From Diplosphaera chodatii (taxonomy: Eukaryota; Chlorophyta; Trebouxiophyceae; Prasiolales; Stichococcaceae), in NCBI GenBank assembly GCA_032358165.1, contig JAALGY010000041.1, positions 2,790,001 through 2,854,000 of the forward strand: a stretch of 64,000 bases of DNA, in the 5' to 3' direction. This document shows, piece by piece, positions 8,113 to 19,927 of this stretch. The translations under genes and the position numbers were made by a program. Each line of letters starts with the position of its first letter. Position 1 is the first letter of the stretch. The notes beneath the pieces were generated by a model, which worked only from the letters and a program-made list of their open reading frames with translations, ran no database searches and had not been told where the DNA came from.

Positions 8113-11100
8113 CTACCCGCCGTTCTGCTGGGGCCCTGCAGCAGCTGCCCCACCCTGCAGCTGCTGCTGCTGCCCATTTCCTGCGTCGGCAGCACCTGCG
8201 TTGCCTGCGTGGCCATTGTGCTGGGGACCTGCTCCGCCGTTCTGCGGCTGCTGCTGGTGGTGCTGAGCCTCGGCTGCCGCTGCGGCGGCCGCTGCCGCCT
8301 GCGCCTGTGCAGCCGTCGTGGCAAGGTGGCGGGCCTGCAAACACGGGTAAAAGGGTGAAGGGCTGCATCAGCGCACTGTGAAGCCCGCACAGCTGCGCTC
8401 ACTTCAGCAACTTGCGGGCCGAGCCTGCAGGCCATGGAGCATGCCGCCACACATCGCGTTGGCCCTCATGAAACCCTCGCACGCAGACGGCAAGCTGCCC
8501 GTCGGCGGCAGCGGGCACCTGGTCGGCGAGCGCGTGCGCCTTGCGCAGCTCGTGCCCCGCCAGCAGCGCGGCCAGCTCCGGGACGCTGGCCTCCACCAGC
8601 GGGCGGCACCGGCGCTCGGTTGCCGGGTCGTACGCCTGCTGCCCCGCCAGCCGCAGGATCGTGGCGTCCTCCACCTGCAGATGTCGCCAGCGTGTCAATA
8701 TTGCTCTGCTTGGAGATGGCTGGCAGGGTGCACCGCTGGGTTCGTGCTGCTTGAGGAGGGATGGGAATGCACTGGAGCATGTGTTGCACCATTGAATGCC
8801 ATGGCCTGCTGCTGCCACATGTCGCGCACAGTAGATTGCTGCAACCACTGCAGCATGAGAGCGCAGGCTGAAACGGTGCACCCACCCTGTCACGGGTGCG
8901 GGGCAGGGTGTACTTCTGCCGCTCCTCCGCTGTCGGCGCCGCCCCGACCGTCACGTTGGCCGCCGGCCAGTGCGTAGTGATGGAGTAGCTCTCATATGCG
9001 TGGCGCTTGGCAGCCGCGTCAGCCTCCGTCGCCATCGCTGCCGGCTGATAGCAGGTGTACAGCACGTGCCTGCCAGCACAGCACAGGTGCAGCGTCAGTA
9101 CACTGCCGGCAACAGGCTCACCCTGCTGTTGGACCCTGCCTGTCCCCACATATTTGACGTTTACTGGATGGCTGAGAAAGACATGGCGGCGCTGGCAGTC
9201 ACGCAGGCTTAATGGGACATGAGCAGTGCGGCCGGCTGCTGAGAAGCTGACGCCAGGGTACCAGCTGGGATATCAGCCATCACCAGAGATGTTCTCTTGA
9301 CATCTGCGCTTGTGTGCTTGCCAGCATTGAACCTACGTATGTTTCCACTGCATGCCTTGAGGACTAATTACTTCTCAAGTTCGCTATGTTGATGTGCGGC
9401 AGGGCAGCTCGACGCCAACGTGACATACACATGCTGCCACGCTGACGTGCCACTCTCTCCCCCGCACATCGGAGCCACATGATGGGAGTTGTTCTAGGCA
9501 ACAAACTTGACCGACCACGGGCTGTCCAAACTGGGGCCTCACCGCCACAGGGTGGGGTCCGAGGGCGGGCAGTTCTGGTGCACGGTCCTGGAGTCCCAGA
9601 TGAACAGCGAGCCGGGGCCGTAGCCGCGCACCGCCTTCGCGGGGAACCGGTCCCAGAAGCCCACCTCCTGCATCCGTGACAAGCAAAGGTTTAGACAGGG
9701 ACTCCTGTGACTGAACAGGGTGGCTGCACGTCGCACCTGGTACCTTCTGTGCAAAGGCATGTGCATGTGCTAGCAGCTGCGCTACCGTCATCAATGCTTG
9801 CAAGCTGCTTTGCGTGCAACTCATCCAAACACGGGCACCTCGGGCTTGAACAGGTAGAAGTCCCCGACCGCGGCCTTGTCGGCCGCAGACATGGCTGACA
9901 CCTGCCCCCAAAACTGCTCGTGCGCCGTGTGGCTGCCCTCCCGCACCATCAGTGTCCCTGCGCAGCGGTTGAACAGGTTGCTTGATATACATTGAAGTGC
10001 ACCTTGGAGAGGTGCTCTTGCAGGACTTGCTCTGGTCGCCCGACGGTTGTGAAGCCGATGTGGCCCACTAGCTATGGCTCAATGCGCCCTGCCACAGCAT
10101 GCGTTCACATGCAGTCGCAGCTCGGTGCTCTGCAGAGGGGCACCACCTGCGTGCGGGCCGACGTCCGACAGGTTGAGCAGGCCCTGGATGCAGTGCAGCC
10201 CCGTCTTGCTGGGCGCCTGGTCGGTGTGCCACCAGGCGGGCGCCGGCTGGATGCGCAAGTCTCTGCCCTGCACGTCAGTCCATTCGATGTGATCATCAAA
10301 GCATACATTTGCTTCAAAGGTTTCGCGGTGGTTGGTTGCACTGTGCAGGCCCATGTGTGCAGCGTGCCAGACATGGATAGAAGGGGAGTTTGCGTGCACA
10401 CATCGCTGGGCAGCCAGAGATCAAAAGGAGGCACCGGTTGCGTCACGGCCGGCGGCCGCATCACGTTGATGCTGTCGAAGGAGCTCAGCAGTGCGTCCGT
10501 GCCTGCAGCATCCTTTGCTCGTGAGCGTCCGCAGCAACGTAACAGCATCAACAGCGAGCTGCCTGATATGCATGACGTCCAAGGAGCATGCTCTGTACTG
10601 TGTACTGTTCACTCCATGGCAGTCTTGACAGAGGTACCCAGACCATGATCAGGTGCATCTGCCTTGCAGCGGCAATCCCGACTCACCCCACAGCGCGGCA
10701 AAGATGCTGGTGATGCGCTTGTCGGCACGCAGCTTCCACACGAAGTCCTGATGCGCCACCTGCAGCGCGCACCATGGTATCCATGGTTCTTCAGCTCGAT
10801 CAAAAGGTGCACACGAGTGACGTGCCTGAGGGCAGGGTCACAAGCTCTATGCAGCTTCTCAGCTGATTGTGGAAGGCTGTGTGAGACATGCGGCCTGGGC
10901 GTGCATGGCGGTGTGTACTGCACCTCCAGCTTGTTGATGATGCCGGTGTCGAAGAACTTGGGCGGCCAGCGCTCGTCGTCCCAGGTGCTGGCGTTGTTCC
11001 GCTTGATGCCTGCCAGGACAGCAGTAAGTTCAGTTTCAGTAAAACCAGAAGGCCCAGCCAGAGAGCGTCCAAAGGGCCAAGACATCGGCAGCCGTGCAGT

Positions 11101-11597
11101 TGCTCGCTCTTCGTACACTGGATCTGCGCAGACTGACGCACACTGCTGGGCCATAGCGCTCAGCAGCGGCCCGTGTGCATGAGGGAAAAGGACGTATGAG
11201 GCAGCAGGGTTGAGGCAGCACGGCTGCAGGGGGGCGGCACCTGTGCCGAGGCCCTCCAGCCAGGCCCACACGCTGTCGATGTACATCTCGCACTCGTCGC
11301 GCGTGACCACGTCCGGCACCACCGCCCTGCAGCGCAGTGAGCTTGCAGCTCAAGCAACGAGAGCATGTTGTGGCCCGCTTGCTGGTGTGGGAAAGTCAGC
11401 TGCTGAGCGTCTCAACCCTTGTGGGACATCGCACGCCTGCCGACATGTCGGTGGCAGGCAGCTGCTGCCCCGGCTCACCAGCCGTGCGTCTTGAAGTGCA
11501 GCGCCGCGCGCACAACCGCCTCGTTGGTGCTGAGCTTGGTGCTGCCGGCGGTGGCGGCGCCCGCTACGTCCGGTGTAGAAATTGGGTCCTGCGTCAT
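8113..11597 (-). CDS. Phytanoyl-CoA dioxygenase (PhyH)-like Fe(II)/2-oxoglutarate oxygenase
   Basis: Eleven-exon model, 463 aa: 11597-11479, 11326-11241, 11009-10924, 10759-10687, 10502-10402, 10267-10147, 9957-9839, 9667-9543, 9069-8886, 8674-8519, 8334-8113; all phases close. Family hallmarks: AWWHTDQAP gives the facial-triad H169 and D171, WDSRTVHQN the distal H265, and R277 in LWRH is placed to bind 2-oxoglutarate; HAGGTLMVREGSH is the usual strand after the HxD site. PhyH-type enzymes hydroxylate carbon next to a carbonyl or other small substrates; the substrate here cannot be told. No targeting peptide is obvious, and the N-terminus MTQDPISTPDV looks cytosolic. The last exon adds an odd Ala, then Gln/His/Asn/Gly-rich tail of 74 residues. 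The exon 10 donor is the weakest boundary: a phase-equivalent donor lies about 60 bases further on. Confidence 0.85.
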
Positions 11598-12763
11598 GCT
11601 GGCGGCAGCCGCAGCGGTGCGCCAGGCCGGTCCTGCGGCCGTGAAACCACGCTGTTACGGTGGAGACTACAGTCAACTGCTTACCCCAGTGCAGCTGAAC
11701 AGCGAACATGCAACGCTGACTTGCCAACTGCATGCATCGACAGAATGGCTGTGCAGCCATGCTGCACGCCGACTCCAGACGCCATGATGCTGAGCTGTTG
11801 GCTAACAAATTGATGACATCAGTGCCGTGGGCACAGCGTAGGCACTCTGTGATGAGGGAACACGGCTCACTCGAACCAGTTGGTGTAGTTGTTGAACTCC
11901 AAGGGTGTGCCACACAAGCCGCACGTGTCTGCGGTCGACCGCAGACTGCCTGGATGCGTCTCTGCGGCAATCTGACTGGTGAATGCTGCGCAGAAGCCCT
12001 TGTCGGGCTGCTGCACCTCTGCAATCCGACACCACTCCGAGACCAAAGCTGTCGTCCTGAGCCTGGCAAATTGGCAGGACCCGCCGTGCCGGACGCCTGC
12101 TGTGCCTGAAAATGGACGATCACCTCAGGAACGTGCAAAAATAGCAAGTCTGAGGTGGGCAGGACGGTTGTGCATCACGTAGTGCTGACAAGGGTGGAGA
12201 TGCATGCGCGGGGAAACCCCGCAGAATGCAGGTGCAACAAACCATTGTCAGCGGTGGACGAGTGTGCTGTATCGTTCTGAGCTGTAGAGGGCAATCGCGG
12301 CTCGAATGTGAGCCCAGACAGCCAGCACGCTGACCCGTTGCCCCCGACAAGTCTTGATTGTCTCCTGCTCCCAGACTACACAAACTGAGCAGTCTCGCCC
12401 GCACAGTGTGGTGTGCTGCGCCTGTCCCTTGTGTGCTGTATCTGAGACAGGCGCGAGTTCGAGTCAGCGACATGAGTCAGGGGCATCACCAAGATCTGTG
12501 ATGGTGTTCTCAAATCTGCAAGGTTGGGCCACGAACTGTCGAGGCTCTGGTGCAACGACGCGGATGAGCTGATCAAGATCATCTCGAGTACCTGCAGTGG
12601 CCAGAAGTAAGCCCTTGTGCGTCAGGCGTGACGTATCATTCCTGAAAACCCTGGCAGGTCGACAACTTCAAGGGTGGCGTTACCGCCACAAAATCCACAC
12701 AATGATGACACACTGGGGTATGTCAATGGCAGGGTCCGACCAAGCTGTTGAGACACCACGAAG
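11598..12763. other. Divergent intergenic region between PhyH-like and ZIP genes
   Basis: 1.17 kb between two start codons that point away from each other. It should hold both promoters and 5' untranslated exons. Open frames here (for example 11802-12035 on the minus strand) have no recognisable domain and no flanking splice logic, so I call none. Confidence 0.4.
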
Positions 12764-15140
12764 ATGGTGACGCTGTGGGTGTTTGATGCGGGCGCTGCCT
12801 TGGTGCTCGGCATCACGGCGCTTGCCGGTACAGGGCCTGCCTGCATGCTCTGGCAATGGTCGCCCTGATCCATCCGTACCACGTGCTGTGGTGCTCTCAT
12901 GCTTGCTTCGGAGCATATTGCTGCGCCTGTTACGATGCCTTCACGGGTGGAGGGCTATGCAGGGGCGTACCTGCCAGTGGTCCTGGCCTGGCGGGGGCAG
13001 GCGGCTGGCACCCGCAGCGTCGGCTTCGTCCTCGGCAACATGCTGTCATGCGGAGGTGACTCTGCCCCGATCCAGCGGAAGTATCATTCGCTCACCGCTG
13101 TTGTGTTGACGTCCCCGCATCACGGAGTCTGTCGACCTCAAGCACAAGCACAGCTGCTGCGCGGTCCGGCACGTCGCCGACTCAGGGTGAAGCAGGTTGC
13201 ACTCATCTCTTGTCAACCGCTGTCGCTGCGCAGTCATGATCGCGGCCGGCTTCATCGGGCTGCTGGGGGAGGCCACCCTGGAGCTGGCGCCGGTGTCCAG
13301 CTACCCCCTGGGCCCCTTCCTCGCCGCGCTCGGCTTCCTGGCCACCCTGCTGGCGGACTACGCGGCGCAGGCGCTGGGCGGCGGCGGCGGTCATGTAAGA
13401 TTACCTGCCTGCACCGAAAGCGCATCCAGCCATGTGATCGGCCTGCATGGCACCATGCCAGCAGCTCGCACATGCTGCCATCCCCGCACACCACGTATCT
13501 CAGGGTGCATGCGCTGTTGGGTGCAGGACGAGCACATGCATGCGCTCCTGCATGGCCAGGCAGTCAGCAGTGGCGGCGTCGAGAAGTTTGGCGACAAGGA
13601 CAGCGACGCAGGCGACACCACCCCGCAGCATGCAGGTGGCTCACTGCGTCCTGTGTGATGCAGCGATGCAGCAAGCTGTTGCGACCATGTCCCCAGCAAA
13701 GCCTGCTCCGATGTGACATGGCCGCCGACTCCTGCTCGAGTGCCGTAGCGGTAGCCGCACATGCAGGCAAGCAGGCCGGGAGCGACCTGGAGATGGGGCC
13801 GCTGGACCGGGCGGGGGGCGGCTCGATGCGCGGCCGCCGCATCCAGCAGCCGCCGCCGGCAGGTCAGCGCCGCAGCTCCCCATGTAGCACATGTATGCGC
13901 TGCTCGACCAAGCAGCAACAGACAGCATGTTGTGGCGTGCTCCTGCCTGTACGTTCCGCTTTCCGGGCCGGGCGGCTGCATGGCATGAAGAGAGGCAGGG
14001 CGCTGGGGGATCCTGGAGCCCCAACCGCTGGAGGCTCACTGTGCAAACGACCCTCTTGAACCGCTTGCAGACGGCCAGGTAGATGCAGCAGCGGCGTTGG
14101 CGGAGGCTCCAGACTGTGCAGCGGCGGCGCGCGCCTGGGCTGGCGAGCCAGCCCCCCGCGCCCGCATGTCGCTCCTGACAGCCATGCTCATGACGGTGGC
14201 GCTGACATTCCACTCGCTCCTGGAGGTGAGCCTGCGCAACCCTTTGGTTCTGGCTCATCACCTTTGCAGCCCAGTGCTCGGGCTTCCGCCCTGTGTAGCT
14301 TGGATGGGACATGCCTGTGCAGCAGTGGCAGAAAGGAGGTGCGCACGATGGCGGGCGGCCCTGCCTGTGGCAGCTGTCACACGCGTCTGGGTGCCAGACA
14401 GCTGCGCCCCGGAGCAGGGCGCGGCGCTGGGGGCGGCGCGGGACGTGGCGCACTCGACGCACATCTTCGTCGCGATCCAGGCGCACAAGGGGCTCACGGC
14501 CTTCGCGCTGGGGTGCTCGCTGGTGGAGTCGGCCGCGCCGCCGCCGCAGTTCTGGTCCCTGGTGCGTGTGTGCTGACGGTCACACCAGACGTCGTCACCT
14601 CAGGGCTGCCAGATGGTGTGGGCCTCAATCGCCAGGCTCGGCATGCTTGCTGGCATGCACAGGTGCTGTCGCGACGGCCGCCCACCCCATCCAGGGGACA
14701 TCTGCATGGTCGCCAGCTGCAGCCACGCCTCCGGACCCTGCCCTCTGCATCGTGGTGCCGCTGACCAGCGTCTTGACGTGGGTGTGCAGGTGCTGCTGAT
14801 GGCGAGCGCCACGCCCGTCGGCATCGCCGTGGGGGTGCTGGCGTCAGGGCTGACCAGCAGCACCGGCGCAGCCATGATCAGTGCAGTTGCCGCAGGTTCG
14901 TGCAGCTTTCCGACAGTGTGACAAGTCTGCAGACCATTTTAGTCCGGCGCTGCAGCACCCTGAGTCATCAAACTGCAATCCTCTGACCGCCTGCTGTGCT
15001 TGACTGCAGGCACCTTCATCTACGTGGCGATTATGGAGATCCTACCCAAGGAGCTGGCCGACCCTGCCTTCAAGGGCCTGAAGGTTCTCATGGTGTTTGT
15101 CGGCTTCGGTCTCATGGCGCTGTTGGCTGTGTGGGCCTGA
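12764..15140 (+). CDS. ZIP-family (SLC39-type) divalent metal transporter
   Basis: Nine exons, 348 aa: 12764-12827, 12963-13055, 13234-13394, 13527-13635, 13767-13862, 14083-14225, 14418-14561, 14790-14895, 15010-15140. ZIP proteins move zinc, iron or manganese into the cytosol. Seen: N-terminal membrane segments (VFDAGAALVLGITALAG; VMIAAGFIGLLGEA), a central His-containing loop (DEHMHALLHG, residues ~107-145), then the metal-site helices HSLLEG (H218, E222) and AHKG (H245, K246), and three C-terminal membrane segments ending FGLMALLAVWA. Total length fits small plant/fungal ZIPs. The HSLLEG helix is split by an intron between E222 and G223. Metal specificity cannot be read from sequence; plasma membrane or vacuole is the usual location. 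Confidence 0.9.
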
Positions 15141-15435
15141 GGCGGCAGCGCAGAGCACTAGAGTAGCGTTTGCACTCCACAACAGATGTATATTGCAGGA
15201 GGTGTTAGTGACTTTGCTGAGAGCAGGCTGCGTGCGTGATGATATCAGTAGTAGTGCGTGATGACGCCAGTGATTGCTTGCACACGATAATTGGTGTTTT
15301 ACAATGAGGCTGTCAAAGGGCCACCAATGGGCGCGCCTTGGTCTCAAAAGGACTGATGTCAACGAACAAACCACATCAAGTTCACAACAACCAAGTTAGA
15401 GGTGGGTCGATAGACCAATCAAGTGCGGGACGCCA

Positions 15436-16684
15436 TCACTCAGACTCCTCGACCGGGATCTCCTCCTCCTGCGCCTGCGGATCCGGGTCCTCGGGGTTGA
15501 AATCCGCATCACTCTTCTCCACCTGGGCGTTCATCTGTGCATCGTGCACACACCACGACGTCAGTGTGCATGCCCAGGACCGTTTGCAGTGCAGAAATCA
15601 CCAACAACACCGACCTCGAGTACCGCATGGTAGCTGGAACACCACGGCAGCTGCTGTCGGCCTTGCAACGCTGGTGGCGTGAGAGCTGCAGACTGCCGCC
15701 TGCAGCAATATGCATACCAATCCAGCATTGAACAACGTATGTACAAGCATGACTCACGTTCTCTGCGTCGCGGTCCCCCGCCTCCACTGCCTCGACTCCC
15801 GCCTTGTCGCCATCCTCCACGATGATGTTCGTCTCTGCAGCGACACCAAGCCCAAGTTGACATTCCAGACGAGCTGTCGCAGCCGGGACTTGCATGCACG
15901 AGCACAGCGCGCAAGTCATGGGGCAGCGCACGGCACTGCATGCCACGACACTGACACAGGATCGTAATCAATTGGGCATCAATGCTCATCAGGCGACAGG
16001 AAGGGGCTGAAATCAGGTCACGGGCTCACCCTCGTCAGTCACTGGTGGGTCGTCGTAGTTGGGCGTGCCGGTGTTGCGCTTGCCTGCGCTGGCTGCGAGT
16101 GGGCAGAACACAAGGCAGTCAGCCGCAGCCGAAAGGCAGGCAGGGATCGCATGTGTAGCTAGCACGCCTGTCTCCATGGGGCGCAACTGGATCGGTGGAC
16201 TACAGCACTGGTGCTGGTCACAGAGAGCATGCATGCACACAGGTTGACGGCAGGTCTCACCGGCCATTGTGCAGAGGGAGACGCTGAAGAAGATCTCGAA
16301 GTGGTGGTCGATGATTATCTGACTCAAGAATCCGATACGGCAGGTGCACTCAATATGATCGTTGGAGAGTTGCAGGGGAAAACGCTGAATGTCGACGCGC
16401 GCATCAGTCGAGCAGTTGTGAAGCAGCGGCCTCGTCAGATGGGGCCATCGATTGAGCTGGCAATCGGACCGCTGAACACGCCACGGTAGCCGCTGGCGCC
16501 GGCCCGAAACAGAGATTGTCATCATCTCGACGTGGCCGACTGCAGCACGTGCTGCCAAATAACAGCTGCGGATCCATTCTGTACGGGTGTGCCACACCTC
16601 AGATCCTCAGTCCTCACAGGTGATCTGGAGACAGGCTGATTCCTCCTCTGCCTTAACAAATACAAACAGCGACTCCTTCGCCAT
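15436..16684 (-). CDS. Hypothetical protein with acidic C-terminal tail
   Basis: Five-exon model, 198 aa: 16684-16618, 16551-16261, 16092-16030, 15834-15758, 15534-15436; phases close. It starts MAKESLFVFVKAEEESACLQ. The middle contains a hydrophobic run FLSQIIIDHHFEIFFSVSLC (residues ~100-119), and the last 65 residues are strongly acidic (GDKAGVEAVEAGDRD; QAQEEEIPVEES). I do not recognise the family. Exon 2 (291 bases) reads through a basic, less protein-like stretch and may hide an intron. Its start lies 148 bases downstream of the RMT2 stop on the same strand, so its promoter must be short or within the RMT2 3' region. Confidence 0.5.
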
Positions 16685-16831
16685 GGCGATAAATGTAAAA
16701 TGTCAAGCTGCTTCAAGGGGTTCGCCTGCAAGGAAAACCACATAGCGTATCTACTTGGCCATGTGCCATTGTCGTGCTCGCTGCCGCCAATTTGAATATG
16801 AGTTGTCCTGCGCTGACACCCTGTGTTTCTG

Positions 16832-19555
16832 TCAGCTGTCCGCCGGCTCCGCGGCTGCTGGTTCGTCATCTGCTGCTTCGCCTGGCTGCTGCTGGTCATC
16901 CTTGTCTGTGTCCCATTCCGCCACTGGCAGCAGGTACGTGTCCAGCTGCCAGTACCTGCAGCGTGCAATGGCGGTCAGTTGCAGCGGATGGCCACCCGCT
17001 TGTTGGGATGCACCAGTCGCACCCCGGCTGCCCAACGCTGGTGTGGTTTGGCTGGTGGAAAGGGAACGGGCACCAGCAGCTGTTGCTGCATGGTAGTCCG
17101 TCTGCATCATGCAGGGAAGCTGGTCATGCAACCCCATCATGCACCTGAGCGCGACGCCCTCCCAGGTCTCTGCGTCCGCCACGTTGATGGGCAGCGGCAC
17201 CCACGTCACCGTCAGCCCCAGCCTGAAGGGTGTCACAGCAGGCGGCGCTTCAGAACTATGACATGAAGGGTGCTGCTGTTTGGAGGGTGTTTTGCTGTGC
17301 CATGCAAGGTGCTTCGGCAACAGGCTCCGTGCTCAGCACAAGTCACCTGGCCAGCTCGGCAGCCACGATGCGGCAGCAGACCGAGTGGAAGAAGGCGTTG
17401 TCGGCCGCAAGCCTGGCAAGAGAGCGACCCAGGGTGTCATGGTCTTCAGCCACAGGGCGCAAGAGTAGCCTGACCCAGCGGCGGTGTCACGTAAATGCCT
17501 CACATCAGCGCTACACACCCGTTGAAGAAGGAGTACAGTCCTTCTGGCTTCAGCAGCTGCGGCAGCGCCTGGTGGAACTCCCTACAACATGTATCCGACA
17601 TGCTCGCAGCTCTCGGGGTGCAACTGACTCATGGCAATAGGAATTGGGGGGATGCATGCGGTCATTCACTGCAGCATGCGAAACTGCATGAAACTACTGG
17701 CATCACTGGCGCCTCGCTGCTCACCTCAAGTCATCGTAGTACTCGCCAAAGCTGCGCGGCAACGACACAGCAATGGTCTGTCTCTGAGCAGCATGGTGAC
17801 CCATTCACGTCAAGACGGCTCAGTGCAGACCGCATGCATGGGGGCGCACGAGTCTGCATGCGGGGCCAGGGCCCACTGAACCCTATGGCCGTCTGGGCAT
17901 CGCGCACGTGTCAAAGAAGATGCCGTCGTAGGTGCGCAGCTGCGGCAGCACATCCTGCCAACGGCCAAAGACGATGCGCACCCCGGGCTTCTTGTCCCAC
18001 CCTGCAGCACACGCGCCCAAATTTGATGTGGGCAACGGGAGCTTCACAGTTTATAGCGACGCCAAGCAACCTGCTGCCATCCACCTCCACGCCACACTTC
18101 GTGGGTGAGAAGCCGCTAGTCTGGGCCGGCAATGGTGTGCGCACCTTCCGCCAGCATGCGGGCGTGCACCTCGGGGTGCGCCTCAATGATGGTGTGACTG
18201 CGGGGCGACAGCTCCTGCAATGCGTCCCATGCTCGATCGGCACCGGACCTCGAGCCATGGCGACACGACCGTGCGTCACCTCTTGGTGGCATCACCGAAA
18301 GCAAGTTGTTCTGTGGCATCACCGAAAGCAAGGTGTGCTGTGCAGTTCGACGTTGCACCTGGATGGCGGCGTCCACGAGGCCCATGCCGAAGCCCACGTT
18401 CAGCACGTCGCCCCGCGCGCCGGCCACCGCCTGCGCGTGCGCCCGCATGAGCGGCCCTGCAGCAGATGGCAGGCTTGCTGCGGCCTCCCGAGTCCGCTCT
18501 TAAGGATCAGTTCCCCACGACATGTTGCAGGCAGGAGGAACGCACGAGGGGATGGGTGCGCTTACACACATATGCCAGCACAGCGCCACTGCCTAGGTGA
18601 GTGTGTCTGCCGGTCAGCAGTCACAACACCTCCTCGCATCACGGACTCCGGGAAATGAGCACACACCCTCCCAGGCCATCATGACGCCCCGCTGCTGCTC
18701 ATCCAGCAGCCGCTCGCCGTCGTACGACAGCCGCTGCTGCAGGAAGGCATTGTTGGCGGGGCCCGCGGTGGCGGAGGCGCCCCGCTGCGCCGCCCCCAGC
18801 ACCAGCTCCGCCCGCACCCCTGAGCAATTTATTCCAGGTTCCAACATACAGAATACTGTGTTTGCTGTGGTACACACGAGGTTATACAAAGTGTCCACGA
18901 TCCCAGGCTGTTTGCCAGGTGCGCTTGGGCAGGTGCCCAACTCCTCGCACCCACGGACGCGCCGTGCCGTTCGGCAGCACGCAACCTGATCCTGATTGCA
19001 TTGCAAATCGGTTACGGGGGACCGAACCTGCCTCCAGGATGGCGCCGGCCGCGCCCGCATGGTCCCCCTCCATCGCGTAGTCCCCCGCGCACCGGCCCCG
19101 CCGGTCTATTGCGTTCCAGGGCGCCCCCGCCCCCAGCAGCGCCTCCACCGCGCCCGTGGCGCCGACGCCCGCCGCCGCCATGAGCGCGGACTGGCCCGTG
19201 GCGTCGTCCTGCCGGCGGCAGGGCAGTTGGGCTGGGGCAAGAGTGTCACCGGGGTCACCAGCTGCTTGTGATGACAGGTGGTGCAGCAGGCGAGGCGTCC
19301 GCGGCTGAGCGGTATCAGGGCGGTGCGAAACACGAACTTATGGTATTGGTGGCATCTTTGGAATGCTATCATGTGTGTGCACCGTACCTGCGCCGCAGCA
19401 TCTGCGCCCTCCGCCAGCAGGCGGCGCACCTCGGCTGCATCGCCCCGCCCAGCTGCGGCGATCAGCTGTGCATCGGATTCTGCTCCGTTTGCCTGCGGAT
19501 CCTCAGCATTGTCTCCTGCAGTGGGGTCAGCGCCTGTTGGCGCGGCGGCCGCCAT
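16832..19555 (-). CDS. RMT2: RMT2-type protein arginine N-methyltransferase with ankyrin repeats
   Basis: Eleven exons, 373 aa: 19555-19388, 19208-19028, 18819-18667, 18456-18359, 18214-18145, 18001-17908, 17751-17725, 17581-17519, 17412-17347, 17222-17145, 16955-16832. In yeast RMT2 methylates the delta nitrogen of an arginine in ribosomal protein L12 using S-adenosylmethionine. Seen: two N-terminal ankyrin-like repeats (LIAAAGRGDAAEVRRLLAEG; ALMAAAGVGATGAVEALL), then the methyltransferase fold: AWEGPLMRAHA, SAM motif VLNVGFGMG (residues 185-193), acidic HTIIEAHPEVH, GRWQDVLPQL, GIFFDTFGEYYDD, and RYWQLDTYLLPVAEW near the end. Exon 7 is only 27 bases. The C-terminal Gln/Asp/Glu tail is a local addition. 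Related guanidinoacetate methyltransferases lack the ankyrin part, which favours RMT2. Confidence 0.88.
18286..18337 (+). repeat. Short tandem duplication inside an RMT2 intron
   Basis: A ~26-base unit containing tggcatcaccgaaagcaag occurs twice back to back, with few differences, in the intron between RMT2 exons 4 and 5. Likely replication slippage; no function inferred. Confidence 0.7.
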
Positions 19556-19927
19556 TGTGTTAGTGACGGGCTTCCCCAGCTGTGGTTACGTTACTGTGTA
19601 TGCTTGCGTCGCGGATCAAGCCGAGGCCGCTTTACTCACTCGATGATCACTGTGAACCTAAGGGCTCCCATATCACATGCGGCATGAGTGCTCAAGGCTT
19701 GACGGACCCGTGGCAAGCGCCATCAGAGCGATGCAGGCTGGCGCTTTTGGTAGCAGCATCAGTACGAAGTCAGACCAACACAACTGCACAAGCTCTCAGA
19801 AGCTGGCGCTGCAGGAATCCTGCAGCAAGGACCGAAACATACAGCGTTGTGCCTCGTCATCCTCCTGCTTGGCCCCCTGGGCAAGCCTGCTTCTCACCGC
19901 CCGGTCGGCCCGCAGTGCGGTTGCATA
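19556..19927. promoter_or_regulatory. Short divergent intergenic region, probable bidirectional promoter
   Basis: 372 bases separate the start codons of RMT2 (-) and the coiled-coil gene (+). No TATA-like or other defined element can be named; the call rests on geometry only. Confidence 0.35.

Noticed and set aside
8466..9149. 227-codon minus-strand ORF
   Set aside because: Starts in PhyH-like exon 9 but runs through the following intron and out of frame; only the exon part is real.
12899..14059. 386-codon plus-strand ORF
   Set aside because: Contains ZIP exon 2 in frame but then reads through introns and other exons in the wrong frame; the spliced ZIP model accounts for the region.
17495..18658. 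387-codon plus-strand ORF
   Set aside because: Antisense to RMT2 exons that carry the SAM-binding and FFDTFGEYYDD motifs; no domain of its own.
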